NCBI GenBank assembly: GCA_016711105.1
Contig: JADJTO010000024.1
Coordinates: 1-29,912 of the forward strand
Reading direction: 5' to 3'
Source of the DNA: Micropruina sp.
GTDB lineage: Bacteria > Actinomycetota > Actinomycetes > Propionibacteriales > Propionibacteriaceae
Length of the DNA: 29,912 nt
Part shown: positions 8,134-15,971 of the stretch, one piece after another
How the letters are laid out: every line of letters begins with the position of its first letter
Numbering within the stretch: the stretch's first letter is position 1
Notes under the pieces: model-generated
The model's input: the letters and a program-made list of their open reading frames with translations, nothing else
Told to the model about the DNA's origin: nothing
Databases searched by the model: none
Translations under genes and position numbers: made by a program

Positions 8134-9914
8134 TCAGGCCAGCCGCGCAACCTCTGCGGCAAACGCGTGCTGCGGTCCGTCCGGCAGGTCACCCAGGATC
8201 CACTTCTTACCGGCCACTCGTTGCTGACGCAGCGAATCGGTCGTCAACGCGTCATTGAGCACGGCGTCGAATCCTTCCGGCTGCGGGTCGAGGCGATAGG
8301 AGACCCGTTGGCTGGGGAACCTGGCGAGGAAGTCGGAAGGGCTGAACCCCCGCGGGTTACAGGTCACGATCGGTCGTTCAGTCTGAAGAAAGTCGCTGAC
8401 CAGCGATGAGACGTCTGTGATCAGCACCGCCGCCTCGGCGAACCAGTCATTGAGGGTCAAGGTCGGCACGTCTGAACACACGACCCCAGCGGCTCCGGCC
8501 GAGCGCACCAAACCTTCGACCTCCCGCAGGGCGGCAAGCATCTGGGGCCGCTGGATTCCCGTGGACGGGTGTGGCTTGAACGCAACCTTGACGTCACCGC
8601 GGGCGATCAGCGATCGGATGACGCCGACGCCCATCCCCTCCAACGAGGAGTAGTTTGCTTCATCGGAATAACCCTCGAACGTCGGCGCGTAGAGGACCAG
8701 GGGGGGACGCCCGGAAGCCGGCCCGACCGGGAGCTGTGCCACTTGTGGTCGCCCGACGATGACGAAGCGCGACCGTGGAAGGTCGATCCCGGCATCGGCG
8801 AAACGTTGAATGGCGGCTTCGCCGGCAACCCAGACCTCATCGAAAGCGCGCGCGAGCGGACTTGCGCTCGAGGCCTTGTCGGAGTCCCCGTGCAAAAGCA
8901 GCAGGTGCTTGATTCGGGAGTCCCGCATGAGTTGCCCGTTCTTCCCACCGAACGCCATGTAGAAAGCCATCCGAACCGACGGGACGGTCAGGGCCTCCAC
9001 GTGGCGCGTACTCGGCGCGTACACGACGGTTAAGCGAGATGCCGCCAACGCCGGCAAATGGCTGGCCTCGCGGACGATCACCGCGCCCTCGTGCGGGAGC
9101 GCGTCGAAGGCGGGTAGCCACTGATTGACCATGTGCTTGGCCTGCCCATGCGCCATGGAGACGTAGGCGAGAAAGGCCGGCGCTCGGCGGGTCACGGTCG
9201 CGATCACCTGAGCCTGGTCGACGGCCCCCTGCCGCACGAGCCTGAGCACCCTGAGGAGGGCGCCGGTCACCCAGGCCAGGATCGCCACGGCACACCCGAC
9301 CAGCAGAGCTACCGCCCACTCAGAGGGGACCCGGTCCCACAGCAGAGCGGCCAGCACCGCGAGGCCTTCAACGATGCTCAGGGCACCCGGAAGACCGATG
9401 GCGGCCCGGTAGGCCCTGGCCAGTCGCGTGGTGGCCTCCGGCTGGACCACCTCTCCCGGCAGGTAGATCGACGCGGGGGCGCCCCGTGAGAGCCACTCGG
9501 CTGCCGCCGACGCGGCCAACCAGGCGCCGTGCAGCAGCAGCAGGCAACCTCCCAGGGCAAGGAGCGCGCCCCCTTCCCTGACCAGGACCAACCCCAGCAG
9601 TGCCCGCACCAGGGCACGCACCCGGGCTGAGGCCCCGGCGAAGTCCAGCAACCGCGCTTGAGCGGCGTCCTGGCGGACCGCCACGTAGTCAGCCAGCAGC
9701 CAAGCCGCATAGGCGGCGAACCCCACCAACGGCAGGCTGAACGCGGCCCGATCACAGCGCCGATCGCCGCCGTCACGCTCGCTGCCACGAAGTGTTGCGA
9801 CACCGGGGCACCCCACGCCGTGAGGCCCCGACGTGGCGGGATCACGGCGTGCGCGAACTCCTCCCACTCCTTGGCGGGCACGCGCAACTGACTCAGATCG
9901 AACGACAGGGCCAC
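8134..9914 (-). CDS. Membrane-anchored CDP-glycerol glycerophosphotransferase-like protein, second paralogue (frameshifted as sequenced)
   Basis: This TagB/TagF-like transferase of about 593 aa (corrected) is paralogous to the product of 4110-5803. Both have an N-terminal multi-pass membrane region and the catalytic sequence LLLLHGDSDK, VAGEAAIQRF, VGRPQV, VLYAPTFEG, FKPHP, LITDVSSLVSDFL. The GTG at 9914 starts ALSFDLSQLRV and has a purine-rich GAGAGAAG upstream. The frame breaks at 9747-9749, where a GGG run (minus strand) should be GGGG; restoring one G joins SVTAAIGAVIG to AAFSLPLVGFAAY in a continuous membrane segment. The gene lies 31 nt downstream of pgi in the same direction and meets the phospholipase-D-like gene tail to tail with no spacer. 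The product would polymerise or prime an alditol-phosphate chain at the inner face of the membrane. Confidence 0.82.
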
Positions 9915-9945
9915 AGAACTTCTCTCGTCCGGTCTGGAGTCGACG

Positions 9946-11614
9946 TCAGCGTCGGTTCGCCAGGTAGTAGCTGACCAGATTCTGGGTGGAAGGATCCTGG
10001 GCTGCCAAGGCGTCCGCGTCTCCGGCGACGGCGGGAGCGATCTGCAAGGCCAGTTGCTTGCCCAGCTCGACCCCCCACTGGTCGAAGCAGTTGATCCCCC
10101 AGACCACGCCCTGGACGAAGGTGATGTGTTCGTAGAGCGCGATCAGTTGGCCGACCACCGAGGGGGTCAGCGAGGGCGCCATGATCGAGGTGGTCGGACG
10201 GTTGCCCTTGAACACCCGAGCGCTGACGATCGCCTCGGCGGTGCCTTCGGCCCGGACTTCGTCGGCGGTCTTGCCGAAGGCCAGGGCCTTGGTCTGGGCG
10301 AAGAAGTTGGCCAGGAACAGCTCGTGGACGTCGGCGTCCCCGTCCTTGGTCGGGTGAGCCGGGGTGGCCACCGCGATGAAGTCGGCCGGGATCAGCTGAG
10401 TGCCCTGGTGAATCAGCTGGTAGAAGGCGTGCTGGCCGTTGGTGCCGGGCTCGCCCCAGAAGATCTCGCCGGTCTCGGTGGTGACGGGAGTGCCGTCGAT
10501 CCGGACGCCCTTGCCGTTGGATTCCATGGTCAGCTGTTGCAGGTAGGCGGCGAAGCGATGCAAGTACTGGGCGTAGGGCAACACCGCGTGGCTGCCGGCC
10601 TTGAAGAAGTTGACGTACCAGACGTTCAGCAGCCCCATGAGCGCGGGCACGTTGCTCTCGAAGGGGGTTTCGGCGAAGTGAGTGTCCATGGCGTGGAAGC
10701 CGGCCAGGAAGTCGGCGAAGTTGTCCCGGCCAAGCGCCACCGCGAGCGGGGTGCCGACTGCGGAGTCCACTGAATAGCGGCCGCCGACCCAGTTCCAGAA
10801 GCCGAAGGCGTTCGCCGGGTCGATCCCGAAGGCGGCCACCTTGTCCAGCGCGGTGGAGACGGCCACGAAGTGCTTGGCGACCGCGTCGCCCTCCTTCGAG
10901 GCATCAATCGCCCCCGAGGCGGTCAGCTCGCGGAGCAGCCAATCACGGGCCATCCGGGCGTTGGTCAGCGTCTCCAGCGTGGTGAACGTCTTGGAGGCGA
11001 CGATGAACAGGGTGGTTTCGGGGTCGACACCCTTGGTCTTCTCGGCGATGTCGGTCGGGTCGATGTTGGAGACGAAGCGGCACTCCAGACCGTCCTGGAC
11101 GTAAGGCTTCAGCGCCTCGTACACCATCACCGGGCCGAGATCGGAGCCGCCGATGCCGATGTTGATCACCGGTGGTGATCGGCTTGCCGGTGACTCCCTT
11201 CCACGCTCCGCTGCGAACCTGATCGGCGAAGTCGTAGATCTTGGCCAGCACCTCGTGTACCTGGGCGACGACGTCCACCCCGTCAACGATCAGGGAGTCA
11301 CCAACCGGTCGGCGCAGGGCGGTGTGCAGCACCGAGCGGCCTTCGGTGACGTTGATCTTGTCGCCGCGGTACATGGCCTGGATCGCGCCGCCCAGATCGA
11401 CCTCGTCGGCCAGCTCCACCAGCGCGGCGACCACCGAGCCGTCGATCAGGTTCTTGGAGAGGTCGACGAACAGATCACCGGCAGTGAGGGTGAACTCCTC
11501 GGCCCGGCCAGGGTCACTGGCGAACCAGCCGCGCAGGTCGGGCTCGAGTTGCTGGTGCAGGGCCGAAAGCTTGGCCCAGGCGGTGGTCGTGGTCGCGTCG
11601 ACGGGAGTGCTCAT
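9946..11614 (-). CDS. pgi: Glucose-6-phosphate isomerase (frameshifted as sequenced)
   Basis: This glycolytic enzyme interconverts glucose-6-phosphate and fructose-6-phosphate in the cytosol. Conserved blocks include VINIGIGGSDLGP, FIVASKTFTTLETLTN, WNWVGGRYSVDSAVG, GTNGQHAFYQLIHQG, and a C-terminal block with FDQWGVELGK. The N-terminal part (from the ATG at 11614) and the remainder lie in two frames joined at 11169-11170. There the minus strand reads ACCGGTG where ACCGTG would keep the frame, so one extra G is present. Without it the protein is 555 aa, the usual length for this family. The extra base sits at the tip of a hairpin-forming GATCACC-GGT-GGTGATC. I regard it as a sequence error rather than loss of pgi. 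The start follows a -10 box, and an upstream in-frame ATG at 11632 precedes that box. Confidence 0.92.
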
Positions 11615-11621
11615 GGGGGTC

Positions 11622-11627
11622 AGCCTA
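11622..11627 (-). promoter_or_regulatory. -10 box placed for near-leaderless transcription of pgi
   Basis: TAGGCT on the minus strand lies 7 nt before the ATG at 11614, the same arrangement as for four other genes here. No Shine-Dalgarno sequence precedes that ATG (the seven bases are GACCCCC). The -35 region is not obvious. Confidence 0.45.
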
Positions 11628-11694
11628 GCCATCCTGGCCCGCCGAGATCAGGGGGTGGAGGCCGCGCCGATACGCGTGTTGACGACGGGGTGGA

Positions 11695-12648
11695 TCAGGC
11701 CCGGACGGCCACGTGCACGTGATCCATGTGATTGGCCGTCATGCCTCCGCGGTCGGCCATGCCGCGCCAACGGGGCGTGCTCGGCGTCCAGATCTTCTGC
11801 TCGAAGATGATGTGGTCGATGTTGAACTCGCGTGCGTGCTTGACCAGGTATTGGGCGATCTGCCAACCCATCGCGCTCTCCGCGCCGGGGGTCAGCATGA
11901 TGTCGATCGCGCGCCCGTTGCGGTGGAAGGGCAGACCGCCCGCGCGCCAGCCGCCATAGGAGTTGACCCCGGGGAAGAGGGCGCAGACGGAGCGGAAGAT
12001 CAGCTTCGTGTCGGGCCGGATCCTGCTCTCAATGCTGGCGCTCTTGTTGCAGGGGGCCAGCGAGGTGCCCTCAGGGATCAGCGGGGCCGGCTTCTTTCCG
12101 ACCAGGACGCTATCGAGCGCCCAGGCGAGCTTGCCGGCGTAGCGGACCTGGCGGTACTTGCCGCTGGTCTCGGGGGTGATCTCGATCGAGGCGCCTCGTT
12201 TGAGGGTGCCCAGCTTGGCGGCACTGTCTTTCGGCGCGGTGCGAATCACCGCAGCACCCTTGACGAACATCCGCTTGGTGGCGAGCAGGGCGACTGCCTC
12301 GGCCACCACAGGCTGAGCCACTTCGGAGCGGGTCAGGCTGCGAGAGACGCTCTCGACCTCACGCAGTGCGGTCGTGGCGGACGGGGCAAGCGATGAGGGC
12401 ACGGCCTGGGTCGCGCCGACGCTGGTGGTGATCACGAGCGCTCCGGCGGTGCCGAAGGCGGCCACGGCGAGGCCGATCGGGATGATGCGCTCCCCCACCG
12501 TGCTGCGCCAACTACGCCGGGCGCGGCGGCCACGAGAGAACGAGGGCATCGTGAAAACGGGGGTGGTGAAAGCGTTTACGTCGTCCGCACCGAGGGTACG
12601 GGTGGGGGCAGTCTCGACCGGGCTTACGACCCGTCGGGGCTGATACAT
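11695..12648 (-). CDS. Membrane-anchored SH3-like protein with LAS-type putative peptidase domain
   Basis: This 317-aa protein has a basic cytoplasmic N-terminus (about 55 residues), one transmembrane segment at about 55-78, and an extracellular part. An SH3-like region at about 145-195 contains GAAVIRTAPKD, LKRGASIEI and the tail LAWALDSVLVGK. The C-terminal domain has a cysteine pair and the sequence FHRNGRAIDIML followed by HMDHVHVAV. The H-x6-D and H-x-H pattern resembles the zinc site of LAS (lysostaphin/D-Ala-D-Ala) metallopeptidases, and similar C-terminal domains are common in actinobacterial wall proteins. A peptidoglycan-hydrolase role is therefore likely but unproven. The ATG at 12648 has GGAG 7 nt upstream. 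The gene is separated from pgi by 80 nt and diverges from a small membrane-protein gene. Confidence 0.75.
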   Translation of the reverse strand: MYQPRRVVSPVETAPTRTLGADDVNAFTTPVFTMPSFSRGRRARRSWRSTVGERIIPIGLAVAAFGTAGALVITTSVGATQAVPSSLAPSATTALREVESVSRSLTRSEVAQPVVAEAVALLATKRMFVKGAAVIRTAPKDSAAKLGTLKRGASIEITPETSGKYRQVRYAGKLAWALDSVLVGKKPAPLIPEGTSLAPCNKSASIESRIRPDTKLIFRSVCALFPGVNSYGGWRAGGLPFHRNGRAIDIMLTPGAESAMGWQIAQYLVKHAREFNIDHIIFEQKIWTPSTPRWRGMADRGGMTANHMDHVHVAVRA

Positions 12649-12727
12649 ACGCTTACTCCGTCCTGAGACTGTGAGTCTGGCTACGGCTGCCGGAGAGACC
12701 AACTGCCTCCACGTCCGACTGCCTGGT

Positions 12728-12756
12728 TCTCAGGATAATCTAAGAAAATCTCAGGA
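12728..12756. repeat. Direct repeat TCTCAGGA in an AT-rich divergent promoter region
   Basis: TCTCAGGA occurs at 12728-12735 and 12749-12756, exactly 21 nt apart (two helical turns), in the only clearly A+T-rich patch of the 220-nt region between the SH3/LAS gene (minus) and the small membrane-protein gene (plus). The outermost bases are inverted (GGTTC and GAACC). Tandem spacing of this kind suits a response-regulator dimer, but no regulator is identified. Confidence 0.35.
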
Positions 12757-12868
12757 ACCAAATCATGGAGGCTCCTCAGCTCGTCGACGAGCCGTGGCTG
12801 CCGCGACGGCGGCGGGAAACCTAGCGCCCCCAAATGCGGGTTGGCCCTCTCCTTGTCATACCCCTGCC

Positions 12869-13270
12869 ATGACGCGAGGAGTGCCCACCGTGGTGATCGG
12901 GCTGGCCATCGGCCTATTGATGCCAGCACTCGGGGCCTTGACGCTCCCCTACAAGGCGACTGAGCTGTTTGCCCTGGACACTCGTCCGGCGGTCGCAGCT
13001 CTGCCCGCTGAGACGAATGATGTACCGGTCGCGGACGTCCGCTTGCTGAGACATACCAGGCCCAAGGCCCCGCAGGCCACGCCGACCAAGGAGCCCAGCA
13101 CGGCCAAGGCCACCCCGTCGACGAGCCCGACGAGCGCCGTCGCGCCGAGTCCGGCACCGCTCTCCCGGGATGAACTCCTGATCCAGACGCTGCTCTATGG
13201 CTCGTTCGGACTGCTCGGGATGGTCGTGCTGCTGCTGATCGTCGGAGCGTTCCTGCGTCGCCGGCGCTGA
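12869..13270 (+). CDS. Small membrane protein with extracellular Pro/Thr/Ser-rich segment
   Basis: This 133-aa protein of no recognised family has an N-terminal hydrophobic segment (about 8-28, signal or anchor). A Pro/Ala/Thr/Ser-rich stretch of about 70 residues, including TPTKEPSTAKATPSTSPTS, follows. A C-terminal transmembrane helix (LLYGSFGLLGMVVLLLIVG) ends in FLRRRR. The likely topology is an extracellular low-complexity stalk between two membrane segments, or a cleaved signal plus a C-terminal anchor. The start is uncertain: the ATG at 12869 supplies the positive N-terminal residue a signal needs, while a GTG at 12890 has AGGAG about 9 nt upstream. It diverges from the SH3/LAS gene. 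Confidence 0.6.
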   Translation: MTRGVPTVVIGLAIGLLMPALGALTLPYKATELFALDTRPAVAALPAETNDVPVADVRLLRHTRPKAPQATPTKEPSTAKATPSTSPTSAVAPSPAPLSRDELLIQTLLYGSFGLLGMVVLLLIVGAFLRRRR

Positions 13271-13271
13271 G

Positions 13272-13310
13272 GGGTCATCGGCGTTGAACCTGGGCCGCTG
13301 ACAATGACCC
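13272..13310. terminator. Candidate bidirectional terminator between convergent genes
   Basis: GGGTCAT (13272-13278) pairs with ATGACCC (13304-13310), with an inner CGGC/GCCG pairing (13279-13282 with 13294-13297). It fills the 49-nt gap between two genes that end facing each other. There is no T-tract, as is usual at this GC content. Confidence 0.45.
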
Positions 13311-13319
13311 GTCCCGCGC

Positions 13320-13916
13320 CTAGACCAGCGCCTGGCAGCGGCGGCGCAGTTCGGCCAGGTCGGGGTCGGTGACGTGCGCGGTGGTGATCTGGCCCAACGG
13401 CATCACGGCGACCGCGCCCGCCTCCAGCCACATGTCGGCCTGGAAACGCTCCAGGCGGCCGGCGGCGATCAGCGGCACGTTCGGGAACAGGCCGGGGAGC
13501 ACCCGGGCGTACAGGGTGCCCATGGCGTCGCACGGAATGACTTGGACGGCCGCTGCCCCCGCCCGAACCGCGCGATCCACCTCGGTCGGGGTCAGCGCAC
13601 CGAGGACGATCGGGGTCGCGCCCACGGCGGTGACCAACTCGGGGTCGGCCAGCGGGGAGAAGATCAGGGCCACCTCCGCTGCCGCGGCGGCCTGGGCCTG
13701 CTCGGACGTCCGGACGTCATGCAGGCAGAAGGTGGCCCGGTGACCGAACAGTCCGCGCAGTTCGGTCAGCTCCGCGGCCCGGGACACCGGCAGCGACCAC
13801 CAGGTCAGGCCCTCCTGCAGCATCACCTCACCGGCGGCGATCAGGTCGTCCAGGGGGGCCCCGGGTAGTTCCATGATCACTCGGGTCTCGCCCAGCACGT
13901 CCAGTTCTACCGCCAT
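13320..13916 (-). CDS. KDPG-aldolase-like (Eda family) protein lacking the Schiff-base lysine
   Basis: This 198-aa TIM-barrel protein has the length and layout of the 2-keto-3-deoxy-6-phosphogluconate aldolase family. AAGEVMLQEGLTW is near 27-39, SPLADPELVTAVGA is near 87-100, and the phosphate-binding end FPNVPLIAAGRL is near 144-155. In the family the catalytic lysine lies in a VKLFPA-type motif; here the matching residues are VQVIPC (124-129), so lysine is replaced by Gln125. The usual catalytic Glu/Arg region (TLRTP-like) reads LTWWSLP. It may be a non-catalytic or re-purposed relative, so I give no gene symbol. The ATG at 13916 has AGGA about 8 nt upstream. It is a single gene between two plus-strand genes. 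Confidence 0.65.
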   Translation of the reverse strand: MAVELDVLGETRVIMELPGAPLDDLIAAGEVMLQEGLTWWSLPVSRAAELTELRGLFGHRATFCLHDVRTSEQAQAAAAAEVALIFSPLADPELVTAVGATPIVLGALTPTEVDRAVRAGAAAVQVIPCDAMGTLYARVLPGLFPNVPLIAAGRLERFQADMWLEAGAVAVMPLGQITTAHVTDPDLAELRRRCQALV

Positions 13917-13995
13917 GGGTCACATCCTGCCCGTCCGGGCGCAGAGCGAGCCACCTGAGCGGGGTCACGCTGCTGAATTGCTCGACCCGACTGAC

Positions 13996-14001
13996 TAGGG
14001 T
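13996..14001 (+). promoter_or_regulatory. -10 box placed for leaderless transcription of the PEBP gene
   Basis: TAGGGT is followed by exactly six bases and then the ATG at 14008, which would place the transcription start on the A of the start codon. It supports ATG 14008 over the in-frame TTG at 14002. Confidence 0.5.
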
Positions 14002-14007
14002 TTGGTC

Positions 14008-14469
14008 ATGTACCTGCGCAGCGTTGCCATCCCCGAGAACTCCACGATCGAGCTCGCTTACGCCGAACCGGGGGTCGGCGGCAAGAACCTGGTTCCTGAC
14101 CTGAGCTGGGGTGATGCCCCCGAAGGCACCAAGAGTTTCGCCCTGACCTGTTTCGACCCGGACGCCCCGACCGGCAGCGGTTGGTGGCACTGGGTGGCGA
14201 TCGACATTCCCACCGACTCCACCGGAGTGGCCGAGGGTGGCGACCTGCCGCTGGGCACGAAGGAGTGGGTCAACGATTACGGTTACGTCGGCTGGGGCGG
14301 ACCATGGCCCCCGCCCGGGCCGGCTCACCGCTACATCTTCACCCTGCACGCGGTTGACCTGGCCGAGTTGGGGGTGCCGGCGGACGCAACCCACGCAGTC
14401 GTCCGCTTCACCCTGTCCTTCCACATTCTGGCCAGCGTGTCCTTCACGGCCAGGTTCGCGGTGGCGTGA
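14008..14469 (+). CDS. YbhB/YbcL family Raf-kinase-inhibitor-like (PEBP) protein
   Basis: This 153-aa bacterial phosphatidylethanolamine-binding-protein relative has the ligand-pocket signature FDPDAPTGSGWWHW near 47-60 and GPAHRYIFTLHA near 105-116. LVPDLSW near 28-34 is the other characteristic block. It has no signal peptide, so it is cytoplasmic. The biochemical role of bacterial members is not established. It is the first of three plus-strand genes with minimal spacing: its stop overlaps the start of the DinB-like gene by one base (TGATG). Confidence 0.88.
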   Translation: MYLRSVAIPENSTIELAYAEPGVGGKNLVPDLSWGDAPEGTKSFALTCFDPDAPTGSGWWHWVAIDIPTDSTGVAEGGDLPLGTKEWVNDYGYVGWGGPWPPPGPAHRYIFTLHAVDLAELGVPADATHAVVRFTLSFHILASVSFTARFAVA

Positions 14470-14993
14470 TGGAACAACCGGCTTCGATCCCGCCCGAGAC
14501 CAAGGACTGGACGGTCGTCCTGACCCAGGGCTGCGACCAGTGCGACTACCAGGCTCCCCCGGCCGACCAGGTGGCCGAGCGACTGCGGGCCACGATCCCG
14601 CGCTGGCAAGCGGTGTTGGCTCGCGCCGAGGCCGCGAGCCGTCCGCAGCCGCAGGTGTGGTCGCCGCTGGAGTACGCCTGCCACGTTCGGGACGTCTGCG
14701 CCATCTTCGGGGTCCGGACGCGGCAGATGCTGGCTCAGAACAATCCGACCTTCCTCAACTGGGATCAGGACGCGACCGCGGTCCAGGACGCCTACTGGGC
14801 GCAGGATCCGGCGGAGGTGGCCCGGCAGTACGCCGAGGAGGCGACCCTGACCGCGGCGATCTTCGACACCGTCGGAGCCGATGACTGGGATCGGCCCGGC
14901 ACCCGGAGCAACGGCTCGCTGTTCACCGTGGCCAGTCTGTTGGTCTACTTCCTGCACGACATCGAACATCACCTGGCCGACGTGGCGGGGTGA
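14469..14993 (+). CDS. DinB-like four-helix-bundle protein
   Basis: This 174-aa protein resembles the DinB/YfiT-like metalloenzyme superfamily. It has helical stretches, VWSPLEYACHVRDV near 72-85 holding the first family histidine (the equivalent of W-x4-HxxH), and FLHDIEHHLADV at the C-terminus with the HxxxHH-type second site. The N-terminal sequence TQGCDQCDY resembles the start of actinobacterial mycothiol-type DinB relatives, which may suggest a thiol-transferase activity; this is inference. It starts one base inside the PEBP stop and ends 4 nt before the next gene, so the three genes probably form one transcript. Confidence 0.8.
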   Translation: MEQPASIPPETKDWTVVLTQGCDQCDYQAPPADQVAERLRATIPRWQAVLARAEAASRPQPQVWSPLEYACHVRDVCAIFGVRTRQMLAQNNPTFLNWDQDATAVQDAYWAQDPAEVARQYAEEATLTAAIFDTVGADDWDRPGTRSNGSLFTVASLLVYFLHDIEHHLADVAG

Positions 14994-14997
14994 GCCG

Positions 14998-15844
14998 ATG
15001 GCGATCCTGATCGATCCGCCGCGCTGGCCGGCCCACGGGACGGTGTTCTCACACCTGGTCTCGGACACCTCGTTGGAGGAGCTGCACGCGTTCGCGGCTG
15101 CCGCCGGGGTGCCGACCCGGGCTTTCGATCATGACCACTACGACGTGGCGATGCGACGCTACGACGATTTGGTTGCCCGCGGCGCCGAGGAGGTATCGGC
15201 GAACAATCTGGTCCGCCGGCTGGTCGCCTCCGGGTTACGCGTGCGGGCGTCCGCACGCACCCGCAAGCGGCACGAGGTGATCCCCTGGCTGGAGCGGGCC
15301 TGGGCCACCCTGCTGCCGGATCAGCACTGGCTCGGCGAGGAGTTGTTGCTGCGTTGGGCCGAGCCGCATCGGCACTATCACGACGTCCGGCACCTGGGGC
15401 AGTGCCTGGACGCGCTCAACATCATCGCCGCCGACGAGCCGGTCACCGACGCGGTACGCCTGGCGGCCTGGTTCCACGACGCGGTCTATGACGGCAATCC
15501 CGGCGTGGACGAGGAGGCCTCCGCCGAACTGGCCGAGCAACTGCCGGCTGACCGTCCAGCACGCCCCAGAACCCGATGATCGGACGGGGGCGCAGCTGAT
15601 CGACGCCGACCTGTCGATCCTCGCCGAAAGCAGGGCCCGCTACGACTATTACGTCCGCGAGGTGCGGCTGGACTACGAGCACGTCCCCGACGACGACTTC
15701 CGGCGCGGACGATTGGCGGTGCTGGATCACCTGCTCGGCCTGGAGCCGCTCTTCCACACCGCCACCGGACGACGGCTCTGGGCCGAGGACGCCCGGGAAA
15801 ACCTGCGGGCCGAGCGCCGCCGCTGGCTCACCCACCCGGCCTGA
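14998..15844 (+). pseudogene. DUF4031 plus HD-domain protein, interrupted by an internal deletion
   Basis: The first 80 or so residues match the DUF4031 family (ILIDPPRWPAHG, HLVSDTSLEELHAFA, FDHDHYDV, VRRLVASGLRVR). This is followed by a predicted HD-type metal phosphohydrolase domain with HYHDVRHL and AAWFHDAVYD as metal-binding histidine motifs. The frame runs out at 15577-15579 shortly after EEASAELAEQL. A second frame resumes at RLTVQHAPEPDDRTG and continues through LIDADLSIL and VREVRLDYEHVPDDDF to 15844. Relatives have about a dozen or more extra residues between these two blocks, so bases appear to be missing near 15540-15550 and not just one. Either the gene is broken or the assembly lost a short segment. 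The substrate of such proteins is unknown. Confidence 0.7.
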
Positions 15845-15881
15845 CTCGGGCTGCCGTCCTGAGCCGCAGTTCGCCGCTCAC

Positions 15882-15921
15882 TGCAACGTTCGCCGCCGAA
15901 ATTTCCGCGGCGATCGTTGCA
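15882..15921. repeat. Long imperfect hairpin, possible terminator or REP-like palindrome
   Basis: A 15-base arm at 15882-15896 (beginning TGCAACG) pairs with 15907-15921 with a single mismatch across a 10-nt loop containing GAAATTT. Weaker complementarity extends outward on both sides. It lies in the 127-nt gap between the DUF4031-HD gene and the carboxypeptidase gene, where it could end the upstream transcript. No T-tract follows. A dispersed palindromic repeat is the alternative. Confidence 0.5.
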
Positions 15922-15959
15922 CTCGGCGGTAAACGTCCGGGAGTGCCAGCTAAGAGCGC

Positions 15960-15965
15960 TAGCGT
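15960..15965 (+). promoter_or_regulatory. -10 box placed for leaderless transcription of the VanY-type gene
   Basis: TAGCGT, six bases, then the ATG at 15972, which is the spacing expected for a transcript starting on the start codon. No ribosome binding site of the usual strength is present. Confidence 0.45.
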
Positions 15966-15971
15966 GAAGCG

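Noticed and set aside
10054..10773. 239-codon plus-strand frame inside pgi
   Set aside because: It is antisense to pgi, whose conserved blocks fill the same interval; long antisense frames are expected at this GC content.
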